Positions 32,849 through 42,710 of a stretch of 42,710 nucleotides of DNA are shown here, in pieces. The stretch lies in contig JAPEVF010000382.1 in the NCBI GenBank assembly GCA_029747585.1, positions 1 to 42,710 of the forward strand, read 5' to 3'. Source of the stretch: Pleurotus djamor (taxonomy: Eukaryota; Basidiomycota; Agaricomycetes; Agaricales; Pleurotaceae). The translations under genes were made by a program, and so were the position numbers. The notes below the pieces were generated by a model. That model was not told the DNA's origin, did not search any database, and was given only the letters and a program-made list of their open reading frames with translations. Positions within the stretch are counted from its first letter, which is position 1; every line of letters begins with the position of its first letter.

Positions 32849-34961
32849 TATTTGCCGACCTATACTTATGTAGTCACAGTTAGTGAGGAAACGTCGAGAG
32901 TAGTTGGTGAACCCTACCATAGCAGATCACGAAGCGCAAGACTGGGGCCTGTAAAACCGCGGCTGAACTTCGTACTTATATATATTCTGATCACGCACCC
33001 GTGGTTACAATTTAGGTTTGCGTTAGTGACCGTGGGCGAGCGTGGGCGAATGCCGAATCCGGTGGGTTCCGTGTTTCCTGAGCTGAGCTGGTTTCAAAGA
33101 AGGGCGGGATTTAGGGAGGTTGAGGCGAAGAACAAGGCCAATAACCCCGTTTTGGCAGGAGAGGCCTCGTGTCGGCACTTTGGCGCAGGTGCCTGAATGC
33201 AGATTTGTGAGATCTTGAAGTTGTAGGTCCAATTTTTCCAGATTTCCAGGTTCGAGGCAAAATTTGAAGGGACGTAAGCCGACGTGCCAGCATAGTTCAA
33301 GACACCAAGATGAAACACACCTGACGGTATTTTGAAGATTTCGATGGTTGTGGCTACATCAGAACGGTCATGATTGGCAGATGTGCAGTTATGGCATTGT
33401 TAGGCTCTGGATGGCAAGGAGGACCCAAGGAAAACGAACAATGAAGAAGACAGAGATAAGCTTCGGTCGGGTTCGGCGGTATTATGACCTTCGACATCCA
33501 AGATAAATATGCATAAAGCACTTCGCAGCTAAGATAACGGTGGGACGTCGTGTCATTGTGGAAGTTGGTGGTGACTCACTGTCTTCCATGGGAGTCATTG
33601 CCGCCAACATGTGAAACATTCTCATGACGCCACCTCTACGAACATACCCAAACTAGTAAGTAAATTGCCTGCGTGGGTACGAACAGCCGCACATGGAAAG
33701 AATGTTCTTCTCGTTGGGAAGAACAAATCGCGATTCGCAACACTGCGTTCAAGGGGGGGGACTGTTCAAAACATGCGAGCTACATCTATCAGCGAAGCGT
33801 ACTTGCTCGAGGAAGGACTCTCGAGGTCCAACTTGTTCTGTACATTCGGGTACAATTAAATTTGACGAAGGGAGAACTGGGCCAGAGAACTCACTTCAGC
33901 GTGGATGTTAGGCAACGCAGTGAGCGAAACGCTCTAACGACCGAGAAGGCGGTGTAAAGCACATCTAGTTCTAGGCTCGGAGCGAGTATTTGGGTTGGAC
34001 ATGCTACTTGGCGTTTGGAAGTACTCGAAACCGGTACACATCACCAAGGTAGGATGTAGGAGACTCGGCCATACGCGCGAGGCCGCGGGTTGAAGGGAGA
34101 ATTCGACCCCTCAAATCCAGTATCGCAGTTACACTGTTTCAATGTGCTAGTTGACAGGCTGAGCACAGGTTCGGAGCCAGTGGCTCCTAACAAAGGTGCT
34201 ATCCACCATGAGCTATAGGAAATTCGATAGACGTGCGTTAGGCTTCCGTAACGACGTGAGGTGAACCTACCAAGCCTACTTCATCCAAGGTCATTGCCCA
34301 AACATCAGGTTGGGGAGAAAAATCGGGCTCACATTTCGGGTACAGATTCACGGAGGCCCTTAGAGCCACGAACATAAGGATGAAACCATTTTCATAGGTT
34401 CGTCTGGATTTCCCGTCGGGCTAGAAGGTGGAGTCAGACGATCACGTCTGCAATTCTCTCAATCTCAACTTAATTCAGTATGTGGTCTACAGGAAGGCAC
34501 AACCAATGAAATTTTGAAAACCGGCGCGAGAACCAATAAATAGTAACGCACTGAGTAATGCTGACCGTAATCGGGTCCAATTGGAATACTAGGGAGCAGG
34601 AGACAGCCAATGCGCATGCCTGAAATCAATCCCAGAAAGGAACAAGGGTGACAACCATAATGGACGTACTCGCCTTCTGAAACGCCTGAAAGTTGTGAAT
34701 GTTCTATAGCTCATTCTACGATCGAGCCGAGCAGCACGAATTACGCACACCTGTGGTGGGTGAAAGTGCTTTGATCGCGGTGAGATAACAAGGTCATTCT
34801 CAGAACGAACTGAACGAGACGGAATCAAGACGGAAGTTGGACGAATGGCCAAGAAACCCAGAGAGCGCTGGGATAGCGCCCAAGAATCACTCCTATCTAG
34901 TCGCCCCTATCTCTGAATTACTGAACGTTGGAAGCTCCAACCTAACCTTAGTGGTAAACGA
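32849..34961. other. 2.1 kb without a recognisable gene
   Basis: Promoter of the F-box gene at one end and upstream region of the HNH-type gene at the other. Short open frames at 33611-33957 have no recognised pattern. A tRNA-like stretch (about 34150-34220, minus) and a run of eight G near 33752 are the only local features. Confidence 0.5.
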
Positions 34962-36165
34962 ATGTTCCCATTCAAACTTTCACCTAATTCTACTCGACTT
35001 CCCATTTTCAATGAGGGGAAAATGAACTATGTTTGCGACCCTCCATTTGTCGCTGCCTTTCGTGCTTGTAAAGAACTCGAGGAAGCAGGAGAACAAACAG
35101 ATTCACCCGCACAAGTCGTCCGTGCAAGGATGCTCGGGTATCTTCTCATAAACATTCCTTCGGCCGGAGCACAGGAAAAGCTGGTGAAAGCTATCAACGA
35201 GACCCCAAACGTCGACGCTTTGAATCGTTTAGGAGACACCATCATCCGTTTCTTCGTCCTCAACTGTGAGTAGTCCGGATGCTCCTCTCATAAATATGGC
35301 TGGATTCTTATCAAGTCTACAGTCAGGACTAGTCAGCAATCAAGCAGTCTCGCGAGTGAAGACACCGACAGTGACAGCGATGCTGACAACCTGGTGACAT
35401 CGAGGCCAAGTCCCTCAGAGACGAGACAAAAAGTACAAAGTCCAATGACTTGAGTGCCCCCTATCTTACCTATCCCGCTTGCTCCGCCGCGACCGTAACA
35501 GGTGCATTTTGACAGGAAGGTTCGACNTTTTTCGCCCCAGCGTATCCCGAAGATGTCTTATTTAGACCGGTGGAGACCATGTGTGCCTTCATAATTCCAA
35601 AGGCAACGATTGGTTCGCTGGACCCCTCACTGGACGCAACCTCCGCCGTTTGTAAACCTTCCACTCGTCTTTGTCATTTCACTGAAACGCGTTTTCCGTA
35701 GTTTGATTATCCGCAAATTGTCAAAGAAATCATGCGGACCTTTATTCAGGACGCTACTGGTACTGAGGCGATGGATGTGAATTCACTACAAAACATCATG
35801 ACGCTGCAATATGACCCATACCATCTGTTCAATTCCCTTGACCTATGGTTTGAGCAAACTGTAAGATTTCGCGATGCCCCTGCTTCGGCTAACCAATCCA
35901 CTCATCGGTTTTGTAGAGTGAGGCGAACGTGTACCATATTGAAACTACACAAACCTTTCTGGCTTATCGACAGCCCAAAGTTAGATTGACAACAACCACT
36001 ACGCTCCCTCTGCCGTCGCCGACCCTTCTCGCATTACACGCTGCATGTGCGAAGGTTGCCCATCTTTCCGGCGCCGCGCAATTGGTCGATTTCCTTCTCT
36101 GTGAAGGATTCGAGATCATTGATGAAATTGAATTAGAAGTCAACGAAGAATTGACTGATGATTAG
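34962..36165 (+). CDS. Fungal HNH-type nuclease-like protein
   Basis: The exons are 34962-35265, 35323-35393, 35455-35647, 35702-35860 and 35917-36165, about 324 residues. The start could also be the ATG at 35023. The N-terminal part (RARMLGYLLIN, NLGDTIIRFF-like) and a Ser/Asp-rich linker precede a domain with RNRCILTGRFD. That domain continues as SLQNIMTLQYDPYHLF then LDLWFEQTSEANVYHI, as in the basidiomycete HNH_2-type family, and ends with the typical PSPTLLALHAACAKVAHLSG tail. Where relatives usually read AHIIP, this protein reads CAFIIP, so a likely catalytic His is missing. The N at 35527 beside five T must be removed to keep the frame (RFDFFAPAYPED); treated as artefact. Confidence 0.7.
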
Positions 36166-36688
36166 ACCTATCAGAATTAGATATGCTGGAATGGATACGT
36201 ACCTAGATACTCGGATCGCAGNTGTATGGCTTCTTCGGTTGGTTCCCTTGGGGTTTGCTTTTAGGCTGTTTCCTTCCGCGTTGCCTGTCTTCCTGTCGAT
36301 CGGCGTCACGGTCGGGAGTTGCTGCTGGGATTTTGAGTCTAATCCTCTTAGAGTCCATGTCTGGTTGGGTGTTGGGTGGCTTGGGTGGATGTTGGTGCTT
36401 CGAGGGTGGATGGTTGGTTTGTAGGTCTCAGCGCTGCTTCGTTTATATGTCTTCGTTGGCCTTTGTGCACTAATCCCTTTGTATTATTATCTTATCACTT
36501 AGCAAGCTGGTCATATCATATCTTATCTTTTCCTCGTGTTGGAGTGGCAAGCTTGCCGTCTAGGATTGTCGTCAGCTGCGGTATGCACAGCTGGGATTTG
36601 TTGGTACATTGGTGGAGCTAGACTAGTAGTTATGTCTACTCGACGGTGCATACGTAGGTTGCGAGTGAGATCCCCGGAGGTGCTATAC
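36166..36688. other. Intergenic region
   Basis: Between the HNH-type gene end and the 3' end of the retroelement ORF1 remnant. No reverse transcriptase or endonuclease motif is seen on either strand. Confidence 0.5.
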
Positions 36689-38311
36689 TTAGTTAAGACC
36701 GCGTCCTCGACCACGGGAGGGGGAGCTTCTCCCTCTGCTGTGCCCCCTGCTTGGGCCTCTGCCTCTGCCTCGGGTGCTACCACGTCCTCGCGTCCTACCT
36801 CCTCTGGTCAGCGGACCTTGGGGGTTACTCCAGAGGGGAGACCTTGCTGCCGCGACTTCGGCTGGGATTGGTCCTTTCCAGTCCTTGATGTGAGGGAAGG
36901 GGCAACGGGCCACATCGTGTGTGTCGTCTTTGCAGAAGGTGCATGAGTCGTAGAGGCGGTTCTTCTTGGCTTTCGTTTGGACTTGTAACTCGGTGAGGTC
37001 GATGATGTATCTCTGCGAGGTGATGACTCGGATCCACTCTGAGTGCATTTGGCCGTTATTAGCGATTGGCTCTGCGAAGAGTTGTAAGATGTGTACATCC
37101 TCGCTGATCTCGATATCGTAGAGCGTGAAGGTTTGGAAGGTGGCGTCGAGCCTCTCGTCCAGGTTCGCGAATCGTGGGTCAAGGGTTCCGACACAGGTAT
37201 CGACTATGTTGCGGAATTGGGGGTCGTTCCTGAGGGTCGCGATGATGCAGTGTTTGACTTTGGCGCGGGTGTTTGGGTCGCCGTCGATGTAGGTGCTGCT
37301 GAAGTCGCACACATACCACGAGTGAATCGATTCATCGAGCGATAGCGCTGAGAAGGCGAGTTTGTGGCCATTGAGTTGGAAGGCAAAGGTTTGGAATCAG
37401 AGGAGGTAGTCCCTCAGTTCCTCCTCCATATCCCAGCACAGGAGTACGTGGGGTTTTCCCCACTCGCTGGACGCATCGGGGAACTGTTTGGGGGGGTCGG
37501 CGACTTTGGGAAGCATCATCGCGGGATCGCAGAGGCTTTTGACGAAAGTCTCGATCAGGGGGGTTAGTCGAGGGATTTCGGACCTGAGGGCGTCGCCAGC
37601 TCCGAAGATGACGAGTGCGAGGTAGTCGTCAGGGTTAGCCTTGATCTTCTCTTGTTCGTCCTTGAGTATGCCTCCCAAAAGGGCGACTTGGGGCTTAACT
37701 AGGCGGGGGAACTGGGCCATGGTGTACGGGATGTAGGATTGCACCTCGTAGCCGGGGGGAGGTGTGATGCGGGTGGTTTGGTGATGGGGGTTGGCGACAC
37801 TGAAGAGGCGGTATACAGGGGGANGGGTACCGTCGTCTTCGTCATCTTGTGACGCGGGGGCAGCGGGGGGGAGGTTGTGTCCCTTGTTGCGGTTGGTTGT
37901 CAGCAGGCTGCGCTGGTGTACCCTGGGTGGGTTGGGGAGCCGGAGCTAGGGATTGTGTGAGGTGAGGGGTCGTTCCTCTCTGGGTGTGTTACTGAGCTTT
38001 ATCTCACCTGGGACTGGCGCGTCTTCATCCATATGGGTACTCTCGGTTGAGACTGTCGCATCAGACATGTCTGCGTCTTGATCTGGTTCGTTAGGCGCTT
38101 CGACTTGGGTTTTGGACGAGGAGGGGTTGCTCGGGTCTCTGTTCGCGTCTCGTTCTTTCTTCTTTTTCCTCTTCTGGGACCCGTTGAGTCTCTTTCTCTT
38201 GTCGCCTTGTGATGTAGGGCTTTGTGGGTTTTCCGTCGTTTGTGGCGGAGTGCTGGGGGTGTCTTCTCGACGTTTTCCTTGCGAGATGGTGAGGGTCGTG
38301 GGGTTGGGCAT
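36689..38311 (-). pseudogene. Decayed LINE-type retrotransposon ORF1 (gag-like)
   Basis: Three minus-strand blocks form one degenerate ORF1: 38311-37946 (basic, Pro/Ser/Lys-rich), 37744-37397 (VALLGGILKDEQEKIKANPD, PHVLLCWDMEEELRDYLL) and 37390-36689. The last begins FQTFAFQLNG and runs through YVCDFSSTYIDGD to a zinc knuckle CTFCKDDTHDVARC (CX2CX4HX4C) and an Arg/Gly-rich tail. Blocks two and three are in the same frame, separated by a TGA at 37397-37399. Between blocks one and two the frame is broken, with an N at 37824 in the gap. The pattern resembles ORF1-type proteins of Agaricomycete LINE elements, recognised from memory. No ORF2 follows. Confidence 0.6.
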
Positions 38312-39113
38312 TGGGTTTGGGGATTTCTTGACTCCTCATACTTATGGGTGTTTGGATTCGTCTTAGTCTGCCTCGCTGTGGCGTGTTGTTGGCAGTGTGT
38401 GCCTATCGATGAGTTTTATCGTGGACTATCGAGGAATATGGCTCGTAGAGTACTCATTGTCTCGTGGGAGAGGTTTTGACGGTAGTGGTAGTCGAAACCC
38501 ACCACTTTGGCTTTACTGGTGGGCATGTGCCACCCTAGGTCAGGGTGGCACCGTTGCTCCTCGCCGTTTCCCACAGCGGGCAACCTGTTGCCAGGGGTTG
38601 AACTCTCGCTGTATGAAGTCGAGAGACGTCCTTATTTGTTTCCTCGTCGTTGTCGACGAGTACTTATCCTCCTGCGCCACGAAAAGGCTAGGACGCACGC
38701 CACCACATGGTGGTTACAGTGCAAGAGGACTTGTAGTGGGACTTGCTGGCGTACGTATGGCAAGTTTTGCCAGTTTATGTGCTCGGGCGCTTCTCGGAGC
38801 GCCCGTCCTTTCTGGCTTCATCCTCTCCCTCGTTTGACTTCCTAGTGCTTCGGCAATAAATCTCACTGCATAGACATCTTGTTTTCGGCTTTGAAGACAT
38901 GTAGTATACACTAGACCTCGCATATACATTACAAACACGCTATACTCTATACCTACCTAACCGAGTACTCTACTTTTGGACCCGAAACGCATCTAAGTAT
39001 AGTATGTACCTTATACCGTTACAACTATCCCTCTACCTCATCATGCATCTATGAAAATGATGTTGTACGTAAGCAGACGTCTAGAAGTTGCTCATAAATG
39101 ACTGCCTCAGTCC
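38312..39113. other. Intergenic region, possible 5' part of the retroelement remnant
   Basis: No gene is recognised. It lies upstream of the ORF1 remnant on the minus strand and downstream of the DUF2235-WD40 gene. Confidence 0.4.
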
Positions 39114-42100
39114 TCAGCCGCATAGCTCTAATAACCGAACTTCCCCTCCATGATGCTCGACGTCAGTGTCCTCTCCGTTGAACCTATCTGCGTCAAAGAC
39201 AGTAACACACCCAACACCCGCTACCACAAGGTCCATTCCATCGAACGAGAATGTCAGCGATGAGACCGAATAGTCAACACTGAAATTCAGTAAGGGCATC
39301 CACGTCTTGCAGCACCACACCTTGACGTTCCCAGACAACCGTTCGGATGAGGCAAGTGCCAATCCATCTCGTCGGAACGCCAGGGCTTGAATGTCCCTGT
39401 GAGGGGTGGAGATCGAGTGGAGAACGGTAGGCCTGTCGAACCTCCAAACGTTCATGACGCCTGATGACGATCCACCCACGATGAGTGATGTAGCACGACA
39501 AGACGTAAGTGTAGAAACTCGGAGCGAATCGCTGAAGTCGATCTGCGATTCGTCCTGGAAATTGGACAAGGTGACTCCTGAGCTGCTGTGAGAGATGATC
39601 GCGTCGATGTCATGGCTGAGAAGATGCTGTATGGAGAAGGTGGAGCATTGCTGTGTGCGCGCTTTCCGTGTCCGTCGATCGAAGAGGTGGATGAACCCGT
39701 TGTTAGTCCCGAAGACGACGTGACGATTGTCATCGGAGACGGAGAGCGTGGAGACGTCACCCAAATCAAGCTCTCCACTAATGGGATGCGGAATTTGGTC
39801 AACCGAAACTCCCGTCCGGGCTTCGAAGACTGTGGCAAGCTGCGTGGATTTCGTCGCAGCGATGAACAAGGACCCATCAGGGGAGAACACAGCGATGTCG
39901 CAGACCAGGTTACTTTTAATAGCCACATCAGCTAGATTGATTCGCGGATTCTCGATGTCTCTATGATAATAGAGAAGGTCACCCCGCACTTGCGGGGGAT
40001 CCATGTCGGCATTGTTCATTTCAATCGCCGAAGGGCTAGTTGGAAGAGACACTGGGGGAGATTGTTCACGGAAGACTTGAAGTCCGGTCGAAGGAAGAGA
40101 CACGGCGTAAACTTGGGCCGGGAGACCGCCTTGAAGTGTGTAATCATGTACGGTTATTCGAGCTGGAAGGGTATAAGGATGATTTGAATCATCATTTACT
40201 GAACTCGAATATCGGCTAGTATGGGACTTACGATCGCAGAATGATTCGAATATTCTTTTCACATCCAACGAACAGGCACGGTGAACCAGCGAGGACCATG
40301 CTTTGATGTTCAAGGTGCTGAAGACCCGATCGTCTGGCGGTATAGACGGCGCGTAAGCTAGAAGATGTCCCAAAACGTTCAGGCACTGTGTATCTTGGGT
40401 CTCCGAGCCAGGAGAGTAGTTGATAGTGTTGATGGCGTGCAGGATCATGTTGGAAAGCCCATGAAACTCAAGCGCCGAGGATAGCCGAGTACCTAGAAAG
40501 TCAAGGCCGTCAGTTTAGGGAGTGAGTATGGTGGGAGTGAAGTAGCTGACCATCGTGTAAGTACGTCCGTAGAGTCGTTATTGATGTAGCGATGGTCGAA
40601 GGATCTTGTCCGTCTTGATAAGCATTCATCAAGGCGTTGAGCGTATGAGTAAGAGTCTCAACTGAGTCCTCTTCTACCAGACGCGAATGATACGAAGGGT
40701 CCCCTTCGAGAAGCTCATCCCAGCTAGACACGCCTTTGGGCGGATCTGCGGCAGGGATGTATGGGGAATCCGTAGCGTCTGAGCTTATCTTGTAGGCGTT
40801 GAACACAGACTCATGTATTAGTTGCCCGGGTTGTATCCTTCGTCCTCTTCCTCCGTGGGGTCTAAGCAGGAGCGAGCAACGGATGCGGGACTCAGATAGT
40901 GAAGTGGGTATCAATGACAGGAGGACATACCGCCAAGTTATGCTGTCCTTGTCGACATACGAAAGCGATGGGATGGGGAGCCGCTCAAACACGTTCCAAA
41001 CACCCTTCAAGGATTCCTTGGGGTGGATAACCATCCACTGTCCTTCATACCGCGTCAACCGCAACCCCCATCCCATAGCCTCGTACATCATCCATCTAAG
41101 CGACGGACCGAAGTTGGATAGATTGGCGTTCAGACGATTTCCGCCACCGCTGGTGGAAATTTAGTTAGTGACGGTAAGGAAGGTAGATTAAGGCATCGGA
41201 CGTACATATCCGAATGCGTTCCGGGAAACCACACCTCTTTCACGTTGCCTGTATCTCCAGGAAGAGGCCCAAGACCGCCATTAACGTATTCAGGCTGGAA
41301 TTTGACCCGTTTCTCATCGAGCGCTAGGGCATGACGAAAGGCGCAAACATGGCCCATCCCAGTAACGGTCTCGGGGAGGGACTGGCCGCGAAGAATACCT
41401 ATAGACGATACGGTGTCCCTGCGTACCACTTAATTAGATATGGCGAGCAGAAGAGGAAGGTAGGTACGAACCAAGCACCCACGAAATGAACCCGAACATC
41501 TGGGTGACACAGTGTCCGCTTGAATTGTGCGCAGAGATCGTGCTCGTTGGCGGTAGACGAACCGGGAGACGTTGTCGAGCTTGTTGAGGCATGTGGCCGG
41601 TCGCGTGTGGTCGCATCGGTTACCGATGCGTATAGCTCGTAGGCACTAAGAATAATGTGAGGGCTGTAGAGACAACACGGTAAAAAACCAAACTCACAAT
41701 GAAATTTGGTTTTTATTGCCTTTATGGAGGAGTCCGACCTAACGAACAAATGCGTTCAGCGAGCACGAAAAGGACCAAANGGCGTTGAAGGATCAGAGCA
41801 CCTTGTGAATCATACCAGCAATCACCCGAACCTGGTATGCTCCCCTCGAGAAACCTGAAGAATATTGAGTCTTACGAATGAGCGACGACATGAAATGAGG
41901 ACTCACCGAAGAGGTAAATTCTGTCACCTGGTTCGTAATTCTCCGAGAGCCATTCATACGCTTCGTGGACGATGCGCTCGAAGTTCCTAGGTGATCACGA
42001 AAGCATTGAGAAGGGGCTTACAAGGGAGATACATAGGAAACGTACCAAGCGATCGCCATGTCAATAGTATGGAACAAGAACTGCTTGAGATAGGTAAATG

Positions 42101-42484
42101 AGAAAAGTGTTGGCTTCGCGTAGGTCCCGATGCCACTGTTGTAGAAAGTACGCTGTGTCCTGTCCTTGACCAGTCGACTGTGCATTTCAATGACGTTGGT
42201 GTTCTGGCATAGGTAGAAGGGTGAATAACCGAAGCCAAGTAAGGTGAAGAAAGGAAGCGGCGTACCTTGGCGCCGAACTGGTTTGCCGTCCCATCGACAG
42301 ACAAAACAAGGTTCCGAGCGTCGTCGTTGTGCGAGCAGGGTGTGGGTTCGTTCCGCGGTTGATCATAAAGATAGGAAGCGTCTCCGACATCATCGAATAT
42401 CAACGGATCGTCAACAAGAGTGCTTTCAGGGTCGAAAGCACCTGGGATGGAAAATTTACGCGGCTCGGAACCATTGAAGTTCAT
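39114..42484 (-). CDS. DUF2235 (Tle1-like) alpha/beta hydrolase fused to a WD40 domain
   Basis: Ten exons: 42266-42484, 42046-42203, 41907-41986, 41802-41854, 41698-41738, 41472-41645, 41206-41418, 40931-41149, 40551-40861 and 39114-40492, giving 948 residues with all junctions in frame. N-terminal half: the T6SS-phospholipase-effector Tle1-like fold, with LVLSVDGTANQFG, the nucleophile elbow GFSRGAY (GxSxG), VGAWDTVSSIG (catalytic Asp region) and PGTHSDIGGG (catalytic His). The C-terminal half has WD40-like blades: DIAVFSPDGSLFIAA, HVVFGTNNGFIHLFD, SSGVMNVWRFD and ALAFRRDGLALASS. It is probably a lipase/phospholipase-type hydrolase with a beta-propeller for partner or substrate binding; the fusion's role is unknown. 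A 69-nt stretch (40163-40231) could be an optional in-frame intron. Confidence 0.88.
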
Positions 42485-42710
42485 AATGTCGACTCTGGAG
42501 GGAACATTACCTGCCCCCTACTTGAAGATGGTGACTGAGCGACGCGTTTTATACTGCCTGAAATGAAGACGTTATTGTGGGCGCAACGACACGATGCTGG
42601 ATCACACGCGGAGGGTATCACGAACTGGTGACAAAGTTCTCTAGGGCCCAGAAATCAGATAGCACTTCGCAGGGCTGTGGGCGTAGGCATGAGAGCTGAA
42701 GAGGAAGGAA
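42485..42710. other. Upstream region of the DUF2235-WD40 gene
   Basis: Promoter region running to the window edge. No gene is seen. Confidence 0.5.

Overview
This window is from a filamentous basidiomycete, most likely an Agaricomycete. The evidence is gene structure and content. Genes are densely split by 46-70 nt GT-AG introns. The families present are typical of that group: F-box/LRR proteins, a fungal HNH-type protein, a DUF2235 (Tle1-like) hydrolase, Trk, Tup1 and GPI8. All exon coordinates below were worked out by hand from splice signals, reading-frame closure and remembered family motifs. No database search was run.

Layout. (1) 0-7 kb: two paralogous F-box-type genes on + (1-836, cut by the window edge, and 5636-6985) flank a leftward cassette of a secreted FAD-linked oxidoreductase (1076-2763) and an SDR dehydrogenase (3390-4502). 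(2) 7.3-21 kb: a block of minus-strand genes holding a Trk-type K+ transporter (7318-11005), a small secreted protein (11611-12157), the corepressor TUP1 (12698-15740) and a P-loop GTPase (16531-20995). (3) 22.2-26.4 kb: a second copy of the SDR and FAD-oxidoreductase cassette in inverted orientation. The two copies form arms of a large inverted repeat (893-4751 and 22206-26413) around a 17.5 kb spacer. (4) 26.4-34.9 kb: an F-box gene, an HCNGP/SAP30BP-like gene divergent from GPI8 with 53 bp between start codons, another F-box gene, and about 2 kb without a recognisable gene. (5) 35-42.7 kb: an HNH-type protein, a decayed LINE-type ORF1, and a DUF2235-WD40 fusion.

The most unusual object is the GTPase gene. 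After seven ordinary exons, the coding sequence from 19745 down to 17097 is split almost codon by codon. I resolve 36 exons of exactly 3 nt and five of 6 nt, separated by introns of normal length with good donor and acceptor signals. The full model has 56 exons in 4.5 kb and closes in frame at 477 codons plus stop. Every exon of 3 or 6 nt is flanked by phase-0 introns, so skipping any of them keeps the frame. I know of no described gene like this, but I could not search. The neighbouring Trk gene also has 8, 9 and 15 nt exons.

Assembly caution: single Ns sit beside homopolymers, and in two coding exons they add one base that would break the frame. A dense cluster of Ns covers only the right-hand FAD-oxidoreductase copy, as expected if reads from near-identical copies were merged.
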